Shown one piece after another: positions 10,971-23,830 of a stretch of DNA of 64,000 bases. The position numbers and the translations under genes are program-made. The DNA is taken from contig JAPEHQ010000002.1 of assembly GCA_027405735.1 (NCBI GenBank), forward strand, positions 2,554,501 through 2,618,500, read 5' to 3'. The stretch is from Mucor racemosus. Its lineage: Eukaryota; Mucoromycota; Mucoromycetes; Mucorales; Mucoraceae. Each line of letters begins with the position of its first letter. Position 1 is the first letter of the stretch. A model generated the notes under the pieces. That model did no database searches, was not told the origin of the DNA, and was given only the letters and a program-made list of their open reading frames with translations.

Positions 10971-12935
10971 TTAACAAGAGCCACAAGATGTGAATTTACC
11001 CATATAATAACAAATCACCATGGCAAGGAAAATAGCAGAGATTTGTTGACCATTAAATGAAAGTTCATCTGTAATTATGATAATATTATTATTCTATAAT
11101 ATATAAGAAAAACAGTGTCAACTACCAAAACATATTACAATATATACAACATTTACCTGATGTTCAGGAACAAGTAAATAACCTTTCGGCACCTTTAATG
11201 GAATTGGCAATGCTTCTATTTCTTCTGTTGATGCCTCCTTCTTTTTCTTTTCCTCATTCACATCCTTTTTGAATATTTTCTCAATCTCAACCTTGGTAAC
11301 TGTGATGGAAGGGGCAACATCTTGTTTCTGTTTCTCGCCTTCTTTTTCAAGGGCTCTAACCACAGCTTCAGTAACAGTATCATTGATACCAGCCGTTGAA
11401 GTAGATGAAAGAGAAGATTCACCGTCTACTATGATTTGTTTGATAAATTGTGTGGTAGTAGCATTTGGTGTAGGAGGTTCAGAAGTAGCTGTAGTTTCAC
11501 CATCTTCTGATTTAGAAGAATTATCAATTGCTTGTAGTTGTTTTTGAGTAAACAATTCTCCATTGTATCGATATGTTGTATAATGTGTAGCCTCATTATG
11601 ATGCAATGGAGTTAATGTAAATGTCACTTGTTTACCATCAATCGCTTCATCTGTGGTAAAGATTTTAATGCTTTTTTGTTCTTTGGGAGATACTTGCACA
11701 CGAGCTATGTTCTCTGGCATGATCTTGATATCCAAACCATGAGGAAACATGGTACGATGGAATCGAATATCTGTGCACCATAAAGAGGAGCTTTGTTGTC
11801 GTTGCTGTTGTTTACGTGCCCGATAAGAATTAGAGGGCTGGTGTTTAGCAATGAAGATGATTTGATAATTATTTGTTAATGCATCAAATCCTTCTTGAAC
11901 AACTTTGCCTGCTACTCTACGGATATAAGGAGGACAGCCGTATTGAGACAAGTAGTGATGCATGTGAGTAATGGATTGTAAAGATGTATCCATCCATGTC
12001 TGTAAAACATGTTGAGGTAATGCGTACTTGAAATCCATATTACAAACAAAACTGACAGCTACTTGTACGGTATGACCATGCTTGTCAAATTTAGGACGGA
12101 ATACCCAACCATATAAATCAGTATAGGCACGAATACGATGGCCCGCTTCATCAAGTGGTATTTGCTGATCAGTTACACTGGTAGTGGCAGTATACACTGT
12201 GCCAGTAATGGGGTCCGTTTCAATACTAGTAATTGCTGATAAATCAATACTGGTAATAGGAAGCATACTTCCTGAAAACCATTGTACCAAGTATTCTTTT
12301 TGACTAAATCTTTCAATTGTTTGTCCATCTTCAAAAGAAGGATCCCCTAGTTGTTGCAAAATGTTAGCGGTTTGCATTTTAACTTGTGAGAATACTTACA
12401 AATCTTTCTTGATCCAAAGCAATGAATTACAGAACACAATTGTTCTGCAGTCCATCCTCCCTTGATCAATCCATCTGCTCGGATAAATGGTACCTTTCTT
12501 GAACTATTCTTGCTCGTATGCTTTTGTTGTTGTTGTTGCTGTTTTTTCAGCATGAATTCATTCTCTTCATCATCATCTGACAATATATGTGAGTTAAAAG
12601 TAAAATGTTTTGACCCATCATCTAATTCTTTTGTTAGATTCCAATTATCAAGCGAAAATGTAAGTTTTTTAAGCAATTGAATGCTTTCTACTTTCTGAAT
12701 TGGATGACGATGAGAAGGGTACAAGTGTCCTCCTCGTGGATTATTTTTAGCTGGCACGGGTAATGCATTTTTATGATGATATGGATTTATTGTAGAGGTA
12801 TTATCGATAGCTACTGTATTTTGTGGTGGTTGATTTGCTGTATATGTTATATCATGATCAGCAAATGAAATGTGTTTTTTATTAATCGATGGTGGTTGTT
12901 GTGGTTGTTGTGGAGGCCCAATAATTGGTGTTGGC

Positions 12936-12972
<37 letters not shown>

Positions 12973-14370
12973 GCGGTATTTGTTGCTGTGGTGCTACCAA
13001 AATAGTAGAATGATGCAAGTGTTGCTCTGACGATGTTGAAGGTTGTTGTTGTTGTTGTTGTTGTTGTAACAATCGATTAGAACTATTAAAATGACGAAGT
13101 GGTTGTTGTGGTGAAAGTGATTGTAAATTACTGCTCATAACAGAAGGCCTTCTACTATGTCCACTATTAATAGACTGTAATAGTCCATTTTTATTAGTTT
13201 GTTGAGATCGTATTCTTTCAGTCTTTCTTTCCAAATATTCTGCTACTTTTGCAATAACTAATGGTCTTCGAGCTAATGTCTTTTTCGCAAATCCTGGGAC
13301 CCAACCTTTCATATTTTCTTGTACAACAAATATTACTTTAGTTGCTGGATGAGGACCACCATGCAGCGGTTCCAATACCCAACCTTGTAACTATTTTTTT
13401 CAAATTAATTGATTGTTTTGAAGATCTTTTTTTTTTTTTTGCTACTTGCCTTTGTATTAGCTCGAGTCCTTCCACTCATTTTAGGTATTCTTGGAGTTTC
13501 TACACTTGTACATGCAAATACAATAGCACCATTTTGAGTGCATTCAATTTTCTCAACTAATGCTAGATCTCTTGATCTGATGAAATCATATTTTTAAGGG
13601 GATGTATGAGTATATTTTGTAATAAAATACAAGATGAGGTCCATGATAAACAAGTATTTTCTATTTCAAGAAATATATAAATACTTACTTGCTGGTAGTC
13701 GTTGGTTTCATCACCTCGTAAGTGAGTGAGGTTGTATCATTCAAGTTTTCTACAAGGTTTCCATCTTCATATCTATGATGATTTAGTAGGACATACACAC
13801 ACACACATAACCATCTCAAAAGCAAACTTACTGTTCATCCCATAATTTACGCATACCAATTACATAGAATATAGCTTGTGGGGAAAACCCTTGAATAATT
13901 GCCTCGCCTTTAAATATTGGAGTTCTATCCCCTTTATGAATTCCGTTTTTCATATGAACCATTACCCCACTTTTATGTTTGAGGGCCTTTTTCCAACCAT
14001 CTTCCAAAATGACATGTTTCAAAGTCAGTAATGCATTATCAGCTTGGTGTATGTGATATGTTGAAGAACTGAGCACTGGATCAATATAGGTTGCATTAGA
14101 AGACGAAGGGATAGTAGGTGCAGATGAATTATTCTGTTGTTGTGTATGAAACCATCGAGAAGTAAGACCTTGCTGTGTTTGTTGTTGCTGATCTTCATCT
14201 TCATCATCATCGCTGAAAATAGCGTTATAATGGTTGAATGTATTATTTGTAGTATTGCTATTAATTGTAGAACGCTTTAAAATATTTGATTTGTTTTGAT
14301 AAGCTTCTTCCCATTCGTTAGCTAAATCGTCTTGATTAAAGGATTGTTGTTGTATTAAGGAACGTGTCAT
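10971..14370 (-). CDS. Tandem START-domain protein with C-terminal membrane anchor
   Basis: This is a probable lipid-binding or lipid-transfer protein. Exons (minus): 13832-14370, 13689-13772, 13450-13576, 12400-13390, 11157-12346 and 10971-11093, giving 1017 residues. The first START domain spans about residues 105-320 (GMRKLWDEQYEDGN, EVMKP, SRDLALVE, GGPHPATKV). The second follows a poly-Gln and poly-Asp linker and opens with the parallel GSRKIWDPSFEDGQ. The last exon encodes a hydrophobic helix (QISAIFLAMVICYYM) ending in GKFTSCGSC, so a tail anchor with possible acylated cysteines is likely. The third intron begins GCAAGT and so is a GC-AG intron; the frame requires it. The last acceptor is chosen for frame and is less certain. 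Such proteins work at membrane contact sites, and the ligand cannot be read from sequence. Confidence 0.82.
12930..13070 (-). repeat. CAA/CAG codon repeats (poly-Gln) in the START gene
   Basis: Two runs of glutamine codons lie in the linker between the START domains. The longer has about fifteen Gln codons near 12934-12973 and the shorter lies near 13043-13068. They are in frame and are likely to vary in length between strains. Confidence 0.85.
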
Positions 14371-14669
14371 TTTCTAACTAAGCATATCCTCCAAGTTTCT
14401 ATTTAAACTTGTAAAAAAAAAAGGTAAACTTTATTATATATACGGAAAAAAGGAGAGAGAGAGAGAGAGACAGAGAGAAGATTTTTTGTTGGAGGAGAGA
14501 TGGGGGCGACTTTATTCTATTGACAAAAATAAAGGGGGGAGAGAGAGAGAGGGGGATATTACACCAAATGGGATGATTTTGAGAATGTCGAGAGCCTTTA
14601 AAGGGGTAAATGCCACGTTTTTTCTCGACTTTTATAAACTACAATAGGTAAAATTTATTTGTATTTGTA
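14371..14669. other. Short intergenic spacer with GA microsatellites
   Basis: The spacer lies between two minus-strand genes. (GA)n tracts occur at about 14452-14470 and 14539-14550. It presumably contains the promoter of the START gene. No other feature is seen. Confidence 0.7.
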
Positions 14670-16301
14670 TTATTGATGTGATGGTAGCACAAGTTGTGTA
14701 GCTGATATATTCTTTTGTTCATTAAATTCTGATATTATAATATTATGTGGAGGGGAGGAAGCATAGTAATAATTTTTTTGCTCTTGAGATAAATCATCTA
14801 ATGATTGTCTGTAGAAATTATAGTTTTTGTCTTTTCTGACTTCAGGATGGCTTGCTGTAGCTAATGTAGAATCATCTTTGTAGATGGCGAAATTCAATCT
14901 AGTAGTAGTTCGATTGTATGATTCAGATGATCTACCGTGGCTTGAAGAAGATAAACTCAAGGAGGCCAGTGCTTTTGGACTAAATATTTTGTTCAATTTA
15001 GTAAAAGTTGTAATATGTATTAAAATTAAAACTTACTTGATTAGCACTGTCATTACAACAAGCATTGATGCCAATGTACCATCATATGTCCAAACAATTG
15101 CAACTGCCAAGTTTAAACCATGATCTAGCAGTAATCTTACTCTCATAATGCCGTACATGCATTTAATAAAAGAGAATATAAACAAGGATGTAATGCTGAT
15201 TGACATGATCATGCGAACCTAAGTAAATAGTCAATATTTATATATATATATATACACGAGTATTTGCAAATATGCAATGTATTTTTTACTTTAAAAAGAC
15301 CATTTTTGATCTTGTGGATAGATAAACTATTAGCATCATCGCCTTGATTGTCTAAATGCTTTTGTAGAATCTTGATTAACCTTAAACCTGCAAACAAAAT
15401 CCAAGTTGCTAATATAAAACAGTAAGCTGCCCATAAGTAATACAATGCATCTGTAAATATTTTGGCTTTTGCAAAGTTGCCTTGTTCTGCATAAACAGCC
15501 GCTGCAATTGAACATATATTGTTGGTAAGGAATGGTAATGTGATGAAGATTGAGCATATAATGTCGATTTTGATAGAGATTTTAAACCAACTATTTTCAA
15601 TGAGTTTGCTGCTCTGTTTTTGTAATAGATATTAGTCAAAATTGTATCAGAAATCAATGTAAAAACATACATTTGATACTGTATGTGCAATGCCAAATAA
15701 ATAACATGCAAATGCACATATACCAAATTGCCATGGTAATTCGTATAAAACTATACAATGTTTATTAGATTTCGTTGTAGGTATATTGTAATGTGTATAT
15801 TTACTTGCTCTAAATATGGCATTAGGTGCTGCATCTGTAATAAGTAGTACAGCATCTACAACTCTGACTATATTCAAAAAAAAAGTGTCGATTAATATTA
15901 TAATGCTTTTCAAAATGTTGTTTAAGATATATATTTACGCATATTAAAGATGACTCCAAATAATAACATGGCTTCAATTGGCTTTGGTCTGATAAAGTAT
16001 CCAAATGGAGATCCAAAATCAAATATAGGTAACCTTTTGTTGATAACTCTATGCCATAATAATCCAGCAGCTTTTTTTTTTTTTTTACAGAGAGATTAAT
16101 AAACTTTTTCTGTTTGTATATCTTCTAAATCAAAAACGCACCCATCACTGCTACTATAAACGACCAAATTGCATTCACAATATATATATACAACATAGGT
16201 TCTCTTTCTATACAATCTACTATAGTAACTCTCCAATCGCAATGACAGTTTTGCGGATTATTTTCATCACATACAAGCCAAAATGAATCATTATGGTTCA
16301 T
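14670..16301 (-). CDS. Seven-transmembrane protein of unknown function (receptor-like topology)
   Basis: The start is ATG at 16301 and the stop is at 14670-14672, with six small introns that all keep frame. The N-terminal segment, MNHNDSFWLVCDENNPQNCH, holds three cysteines and an N-glycosylation-type Asn. Seven hydrophobic helices follow, beginning YIYIVNAIW, IEAMLLFGVI, FGICAFACYL, IDIICSIFIT, YYLWAAYCFI, MIMSISITSL and LNLAVAIVWT. The C-terminal tail is Ser-rich and polar. That topology fits a G-protein-coupled-receptor-like protein, but no named family signature was recognised. A 21-nt homopolymer lies just upstream of the start (16326-16346). The gene is well supported and the function is open. 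Confidence 0.72.
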
Positions 16302-18808
16302 GTTAATTTGTTTGTATGAATGATGAAAAAAAAAAAAAAAAAAAAAGTAAAGAGAAAAACAAAATCAATGGAAAAGAGAAAAAGGAGCAAACTCTAACAC
16401 TTTTTGATTTGCAAATATATATATTTAATTCAAATTGGATTAGTATCGAAAATCGGGTAGCAGTAAGTAATGTTTATGTGAAACCTTAATAAAATAGACA
16501 TGGTAGCAAGTATCAATATAAAAGTGAACACCACTAAAAAGAAGTTGTGTTATACTGTACTTGAATACATAAAGCTGCTTGGTAATCGAGTAAAACCACA
16601 AGTACATGTATAAAAAGCTGTATAGTAAAAGGGATCAAAATATTTTATAGTTCAGGAACAACCTTTTCAAATATACGTATTTTCATATAAATTACAATAA
16701 AAATGCATTTTATTACAAGAAATCAATAAATTCAGGAACTGGCCTTGCCTACTTAAGGAATAGAGGCAATAGTACAATACAATGTTTAATAAAATATATG
16801 ACCGACCGCAAGGGAATACATGTTAAATCAATATACAACGAGATGAAATGTTGGAGAAATAGAAACATAAATATCCGTAAAAAGTCAATTACTTTAATTT
16901 GGCTGTATATATACAGTATCTATCAAATTATTAAATTGTACACACTTTTTTTTTTGTATTTTGCAAATTATTTTTTATATGATACTCTCATTTATACCCA
17001 CAAACAAGATTTACAGCCCTTGTTGTGTAATGTTTGCAATTATTTAGGTAACCTAATAGTTTATTGGTGAAATCCTCGGATTTGCAGTGCTCTTTTAAAA
17101 TCTACGAAGGGTAATACAGCGCACATTTATACTACATGTTTTTGATAAAGATTACTTAATCTTAATTTCAACTGTACCTTTGTGTACGTATATTTATAAG
17201 TTTTCTGTGGCTGTGTATATACAGTATATACACGAATGGGTTTTTAAATAAATGTCAGTCTGGTCTTGATGTTGTTATAAAATATAAAACTACTCGAAAA
17301 TCAAAGTGTTCTGCTACTAATGTATGTAATATTCTCACTAAAGCAAGAGTACAGAAAATGCAATTGTGTAACATTTTACCATCTCCCCAAACACTGGTCA
17401 AATATTTATTTTTCTTGTTTTGCTGCTGAAAACCTCAAGTGTGCGTGTATAAATGCACAGAAAATCTGGGAGATTACTAAATAAATCGTTTACTTTAAAA
17501 AGTTTCAAGCTAACGTCATTTTAATACCTTTCGTGTACTGTATGTGTATATAATGTGCTGATCTTTGAGAAGCATGTGAACCTTGTTTTAAAACTAAGTA
17601 TATACTCACTGCAAGCAACAGCAACATCCACAAATGTGGCACGCCCTAACTTGATTTGATTCAAGCACAGGCTTTATTAAATATAGGACGCTGGGTACTC
17701 GAATTCTAACCTGCACTAGTGGTAAGCCATTATATATAAATATATATATATTCTAAGCCAAACCTTTTATAAATCATCTTTGTAACAAAGAGCTTTCAAG
17801 ATGAGTTGAACAGTTCAAGTTATACTTTTCTCTCCTGATTTTCTCAAGGAATTAGTGTATATTTTTACTCTCTTTTTTCATTACTCAAGAGAAATACCAC
17901 ATATATAGCAACAAAGTATCTATAAATGGTGCATAAATTTTACATATTTTAATTTATACTTGAATACCTCAAAGTAATTAATGCATACTTTGATCAATTC
18001 AAGTAAATATTAAGGATAATGCATGCTTTTTTTTTTTTTTTTTTCTGCTGAAGCTCATACTGAAAAGCTTGAAATTGATATAATCGCCGCTTTAAATATT
18101 ATATTATGCCAAACTTTTGTAGGATTCATTTTTATCAATTGAAATTAGCCAATACAAATTAAAATTTTAGAAAATAATAATGACTATATGAAAACTAATT
18201 AGAATGTCTTTTTTTTCCAAAAATGTGGTTTTTTAGTGCAGTAAATGGCTGATTTTAGACGAGTATCTCAAGGCTGAGACCTCAAATTAAAACGGCTTTC
18301 ACAAAGCATTAGATGCAGCTTTTTTAAAACCAAATTGCATAGACAAACATTTTGGATGTTATAGTATGAAAAAAAAGCTAACTAGAACTTTTTAAATGTC
18401 TTGCAAGTAGATGTAAATGATCAAAGAAAACAACCAAAATACATCGGAGAATAAAAACGGGCGGGGATATTTATATATTTAATCTCCGACAAATATTTAT
18501 CAAAAGGCTCATACCACATCAACATGAATTAAATTAACGGCAAAACAAGCTTCAATAATAGCTTTTTTGCAAAGAAAAAAATAGGAAAGTATACTATGAT
18601 ATGTTAATATATAAAGCAAATTTTAATTCTGTAGCTTTAATTACTTCAATATGGCGTGAAAACTCTTTAAAAAAGTAAGGTCCTGTCCAAGCCGTGAATC
18701 AAATAGGCTGGATGTGACAAGCGATTTATCCTTCCTTGTTACCATTAAACGCGAGAGCAATATATTTTCTTTTTCACATTTACCCTTCATTCAATAATCC
18801 ATAAAAAC
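16302..18808. other. Large gene-free AT-rich interval
   Basis: No exon, RNA gene or known element is supported. There are homopolymer runs (T run near 18029-18046), TA-rich stretches near 17730-17750 and scattered short open frames without family resemblance. Around 18240-18310 there is an AGGCTGAGACCTCAAA-like block that faintly recalls the AGGCTCAAAG block of the fold-back units, but the match is too short to assign. Confidence 0.5.
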
Positions 18809-19573
18809 ATGTCTGGCGAATCCGAATTCTACGTTAGATACTAGTAAGTTTTAGAAAGAAATACGTTTCTATACCTACATACTCATTCCCTATGTAGCAG
18901 CGGCCATCGTGGACGATATGGTCATGAGTTTTTAGAGTTCGAGTTTAGGTCTGATGGCCTTTGTCGATATGCTAATAACTCCAACTATAGAAACGACAGT
19001 TTGATCAAGAAAGAAAGTAAGTTTTTTCTGAATTTTATAGGGAATCAAATGTTGATTTTTTTTTTTTAGTGTACGTTAGTGCAGCTGTTATTGACGAGTT
19101 GAAGAGAATTATTGAAGACAGTGAAGTCATGAAGTGAGTTCTCCTTAACATACAGCACATATCCCTGTTCAATTGAACTAACCAATGTATATTTACAACG
19201 TTTCTAGAGAAGATGATAGTCAATGGCCAACCAAAAATGTAGTTGGTAGTCAAGAAATCGAAGTACGTCTCGGTAATGAACACATTTCATTTGAGGTAAG
19301 GTGATAGTTTGTTTTGACCCCTTACAGAATTTAACAAATGTAATTTGACAGACATCCAAATTGAGCTCACTTGTGGAAGTTCAAGATAGTAAAGATCCTG
19401 ATGGTTTACGTGCATTTTATTATCTTGTTCAAGATTTGAAAGCATTTGTTTTCTCTTTAATTTCACTGCATTTCAAGGTAAAATTTGATTTTTATTAGTG
19501 CTTTTTTTTTTTGTTATAATCTAATTTTTTTGTTTTTTGTTTTGGATCATTTTAGATTAAACCTATTAACTAG
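18809..19573 (+). CDS. MAGO: Mago nashi, exon-junction-complex core subunit
   Basis: Mago binds Y14/RBM8 and locks eIF4A3 on spliced mRNA in the nucleus. Exons are 18809-18843, 18898-19016, 19070-19133, 19208-19295, 19352-19477 and 19556-19573, giving 149 residues, typical of the family. Landmarks are [68 protein letters not shown] and [15 protein letters not shown], ending HFKIKPIN. All five introns are GT-AG and short. The last exon has only 18 nt. The gene converges on the HMG-box gene with about 92 bp between stop codons. The call is very secure because the protein is extremely conserved. Confidence 0.97.
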
Positions 19574-19665
19574 TAGAAATTTGATTTATATATATATAAT
19601 AATAATAATAAAAATAAAAAGAAAAAAAAATCGAGAAGGATGTGAAAGAAAATCTATTATCCACT

Positions 19666-20941
19666 TTATAAGGCAGCATTATTAGGTGTTTCAGGCATAG
19701 GAGTAGATTGATCTGTTGCTATTGAAGAAGGTGGAGAAACAAAAGCAGCATGAGGAGCAAGATGTTGTTGTTGCTGTTGTTGTTGCTGTTGTTGTTGTTG
19801 TTGTTGTTGCTGTTGTTGTTGGAAGATGTGGTTAGTAGTTGATGGTTGTGGAGGAATAGATGAAATATCAACAGGCTTTGGTAAATCATCTTCTTCATCA
19901 GGAACACCATACATGAGTTCGTCATCATCATCATCATCAATTATATCATCTTCATCATCTTCTTGAAGCATATCAATTTCCTCATCATCTATATCTAATT
20001 TATCGTCGTGATCCTCTCCTTCTTCTTCTTCTTTTCCTTGCTTAATTTTATTTGCTGCTGCTTCAACTGCTGCAGCGCCTTCAATTCCACCGCCAGCAGC
20101 TGTATAACTCTTCATAGCAACCTCATATTCATCTTGTTCTCTTTTGTAAATGTCATAGTACTTTTGCTTTTCTTCTTTGGTAAGTGCTTTCCACTTTTGA
20201 CCAAGCAAACGAGTCACCTCGCCCAAACTTTCATTGGGTACTTCATCCTTAATGTTATCACGTTCCATACGACAATATAGGAAGAATACATTACCAGGAC
20301 CCTTTGGTGCATTAGGATCTCTCTTTTTTCTAGGTGTTGCTGAAGCATTTTTTCGGGTTCCTTTAACATCAGACTTTTTGAAATGTTAATGATTGTTGTT
20401 TTTTGGGAGAGGCAATAAAATCAATAAACAACTTACTATAACTGATTCTGAAATCGACATTTCAGAATCACTTTCAGCACCGGCAGAAGCAGCAGCAATA
20501 GCAGATAATCCATTAGACTTTTTATTAGAACGAGGAGCAGGGCGAACTTGTCTTAAATCGTCAATTTCCTCCAACAAAACACTAGATATTATGCGTAAAT
20601 TAAAGAGATGATGAAACATTGAATGTTATTCTTTTCTTACATTCTTTCAACTCGAAGTCTTTTAATATGATGGCGTGCTTTAGCAAGTTGAGCAGTTATA
20701 TTATCATTTTCCTAACAGTGAATATGCGTTAACGTGTGCTGTCCATTTTATTTCATGAATTTTGAATACAAACCTCTTCAATTTCTCGAATACGCTTCTT
20801 GTAATCTTGATGCTTTTTATTATCACCTAAAGATTTGGTTATTTCTTTATTTGGCATTTCAATTTTTCTTGCTTTTTTTTTTTTTTTTTTTTTTTTCTTA
20901 CTTTTATTATTGTTGCTATTATTATCTTCTGTTAAACTCAT
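19666..20941 (-). CDS. NHP10: HMG-box protein, Nhp10-like INO80 chromatin-remodelling subunit
   Basis: Four exons read from ATG at 20941. The order matches yeast Nhp10: a basic, lysine-rich start, a coiled coil (ITAQLAKARHHIKRLRVERI then VLLEEIDDL), a linker, and one HMG box starting KRDPNAPKGPGNVFFLYC and running through LGQKWKALTKEEKQKYYDIY. The C-terminal half is very acidic, with an Asp/Glu tract, then poly-Gln and a Pro/Ser tail. Yeast Nhp10 helps INO80 bind nucleosomes and DNA ends. A 24-nt homopolymer (20873-20896) encodes an N-terminal Lys run, and a (CAA/CAG) run near 19764-19820 encodes about 18 Gln; both are likely to be unstable. It could instead be a related HMGB paralogue, but the coiled coil before the box favours Nhp10. 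Confidence 0.82.
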
Positions 20942-21243
20942 GTTGAAATTGATTTTTTATTATAATTCGGAATATTATAAAATGAAAGAGAGGGAGAGAA
21001 ACAAAAGGAAAGAGAAAAGGGAAAAAAGGAAAGTTTTTTTTCGTAATAATGAAAAAAAAAAAATTATTTAATGATATCGAATGGGTGTGTGTACACTATA
21101 ATAATTGAAAGAAAGCGAGTACCATTTGGTTTGTATGGTTTGTCCATATCATCACTTGCTGTGTATGAAGATTAGCCTTTTTTTTTTTAGCGTATAAAAT
21201 TTTTTCTTTTTTTTCTCCCTTTATTGTTTGTTAATGGTTCCAA

Positions 21244-22216
21244 TCACAAATCTGTTTCTTGAACTAGATCATTGATAAACATGTATCTTGAAAAAGTGAC
21301 ATACAACCATCTAAACCAAACCAATTGACTTTGGTGTTGTCGCATTGCTTTATGGGTTGTTAAATACGCAAATGGAGGTGAAATCATTTCAATTGATTTC
21401 TTGTCATTTGGAATTATTAAATCAAAAATGCCAATGTATTTACGAATCAATGAAACAGACGTAAGTTTGTAGAATTTAATGTTCTTGGTCTTTTCTTGTT
21501 GTGCAAATGCTCTTTTTGTATGATTAGTCAATGTATTATTGGAGTTTCTATTTTGTTTATTTACCTTGCTCCGTTATATGCTGCAATGTGATTGGGATGT
21601 TCAGAAACACCATGATCATCAAAAGTGATAATCTAACTAAAACATTTAGGTGTGTTTGTTTTTTTTGGGGGGGAGGTTGTATTTTAATTATTTTACCGTG
21701 TCAATCTTCTGCTTTGTTACATAATCTTTTACTACTTGAGAAATCACATTGACATTCCATTGATTTTGCATACCATCTTGTAACTCACTATATTTAATAT
21801 ATCAGAAATGTATGTCATTTTGTATTTCTGCAATTTTACATACGGTAAATCAAGAGATTTAACATGAGAGGTTTGGATGCCAAATGTTTGACAGCTCTTG
21901 ACCAGTTCCTTTTTTCTAATAACGCCTAGACCATCAGCGTTGCCTAGTAAGATAATAATGTCAACTGCAAAATCAAATGCTCCATGCTATTTATTATACC
22001 AGCTGATAAGCATAATACATGAATACGCGACTTTGTCATTGTTCTAATAGAAGTAATAGTTGGACCGAAAAACATGCACTCATCATCAGGATGGGCTGTT
22101 ACAATCAAAATATTATTTGTAGAGAATGGCAACAGTTTTTGAAACTGTGCAAGACTAGAATAAGCATATGCTAATATAGCAATCAAACAAGCAAAACTAA
22201 TAAATGCTGTCAACAT
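21244..22216 (-). CDS. GPI12: N-acetylglucosaminyl-phosphatidylinositol de-N-acetylase (PIG-L/Gpi12)
   Basis: This is the second step of GPI-anchor synthesis: removal of acetyl from GlcNAc-PI on the cytosolic face of the ER. Exon 1 is 22000-22216, exon 2 is 21844-21943, and three further exons end at 21244. The N-terminus is a signal-anchor helix (MLTAFISFACLIAILAYAYS). Catalytic motifs follow: VTAHPDDECMFFGP, with the zinc-binding His-Pro-Asp-Asp, LCLSAGNADGLG, and ITFDDHGVSEHPNHIA with the second metal-site histidine. All of these match the LmbE/PIG-L fold, and length fits the eukaryotic family. The start lies 48 bp from the end of the upstream RPC4 gene on the same strand, so the two are tightly packed. 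Confidence 0.95.
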
Positions 22217-22264
22217 GTTTTAAGAACTGTGTGAGAAAAGGAAAGTCTTTTTTTATTTTATTTT

Positions 22265-23830
22265 TTAATTCAACGACTCATTTAAAAGCGCATCCATATT
22301 GGGAGCACAAACAAATTTCTGCACAATATGACCCAATTCAATGGCTTTCTTTGAGTCTTCACTTTCATGATCCACAACCATAATATTCTCTAAAAAGGTA
22401 GATTGCATACCTTGATTGACATCCATTAAAATTGATCCAAACTGCATCTTGACTTTTCCACTTTTATATACAATCAATTTGCCAACTTTACCATCAGGCA
22501 TATCTTCTAATCCCAAATTAGCCATTGCATCTTCTAATAATGATGACGATGCCTTTTTTGCAGCGGCTGGTAATGGGCTACTATCGGTATTTTCTTCTTT
22601 TACTTTATCAACATCATCTGCCATGACAACATCAACAGCTGGTTCATCGCTTTTGGGTTTTTCGAATTTAGGTACGACGGTAGGTAATTGGAAATATAAT
22701 AATTCTTCTTCTGCAACACAAACAAGACGTTGCTTTTCGTCTAATGCAAATATATTTTGAGCGGGTGAATCACTGTCCATGAATACAGGAGGCGCTTCCT
22801 TTTGTTCTGTTTCTTCTTCTGCATCGTCTACTAATGAATCAATTGTATCAAGAACTTTGCTAACATCATCATCGTCATCATCTTCTATTGTTGTGGTTTT
22901 ATTAGAAGCATCCATATCAACATCATCAATTGATTCCGTTTTTATTTTATCACTATTTTCTGTTGCTGATGTATTTTTCTTTTCTTTCTGTTGTGATTTA
23001 ACTGTCATCCATGGAATTTTACCAACAGATTGCTTTAATGTAACAGGATCGATATCTCCTTCAAGTCGAGAAATATGTCTAAATGTAACAGGATTATCTT
23101 TACCAGCAGAAGAAGTAAACATTTCCACCATGTCAGAATTGGCATCATCACCTTCTGCTTTAGAAGGTACATCACCACCATAAGAGGCAAATCCAGCGCC
23201 TCCAAATCCAGGTCTTCCTCTTGAAACTGCTGAAGGACCCAATGAGAAAATACCTGAAGCAGTAGATTCATCGACAATAACTAATCCTCTTCCTCTTCCT
23301 CTTCCTCTTCCTCCTCGTCCACGACCTCCACGACCTCTTTCTCCTCCACGATGATTACCACCAGGTCTACTAAGTGCATCATCAATTGCTGAAGAAGACA
23401 CTTCTTTCTTGTTTCTTTTATGAGGAACGGTAGGTTTAAATTTCATCTAATATATAACAATGTTTGTCAATAAATGATATCGAAATGTCAAAAAAAAACA
23501 TACTTTCATAGTTCCACCTCTTGTCTTTTGTCCATCATTGACACTTTGTAATCTACCAGATCCAGAACCTTCAGGACGAATTGTGCCAATAGGTGTAGAT
23601 TTGGCAGTAGCATTTCCTCCTTCTGCTGTTGTAGAAGATTCGGTTGATGTACCAGCGGCGGCGGTATTTGAGCTTTCTGATGCTTCCTGTTTGACAGAAG
23701 ATGATTCTGCTTCTGCTGCTGCGGCCGCTGCTGCACGTCTTTGAGCTGCTGGACTTTTACCACCTCTCTTTACGGGTGCAAAACGTCTGGTTGTTTTCTT
23801 TACACCGGGTGTATCTGTTGGTTCTGACAT
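22265..23830 (-). CDS. RPC53: RNA polymerase III subunit RPC4 (Rpc53)
   Basis: Two exons with one 55-nt-class intron give about 500 residues. The C-terminal 100 residues carry the Rpc4 domain: KVGKLIVYKSGKVKMQFGSI, MDVNQGMQSTFLENIMVVD and IELGHIVQKFVCAPNMDALL, which form the RPC53-RPC37 dimer used in Pol III initiation and termination. The middle is acidic and low in complexity. The N-terminal third holds an Ala-rich tract and an RGG-type Gly-Arg run (about 23285-23350), which is common in this subunit. The start is chosen at MSEPTDTPG. A longer in-frame start at 23869 lacks support from composition. Confidence 0.92.

Noticed and set aside
16798..17070. 90-codon open frame in the large gap.
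   Set aside because: Hydrophobic low-complexity translation typical of AT-rich non-coding DNA; no supporting introns or homology.
17630..17720. A possible tRNA-like stretch with GGTACTCGAATTC.
   Set aside because: No acceptor stem or D-arm could be paired; no tRNA is supported anywhere in the window.
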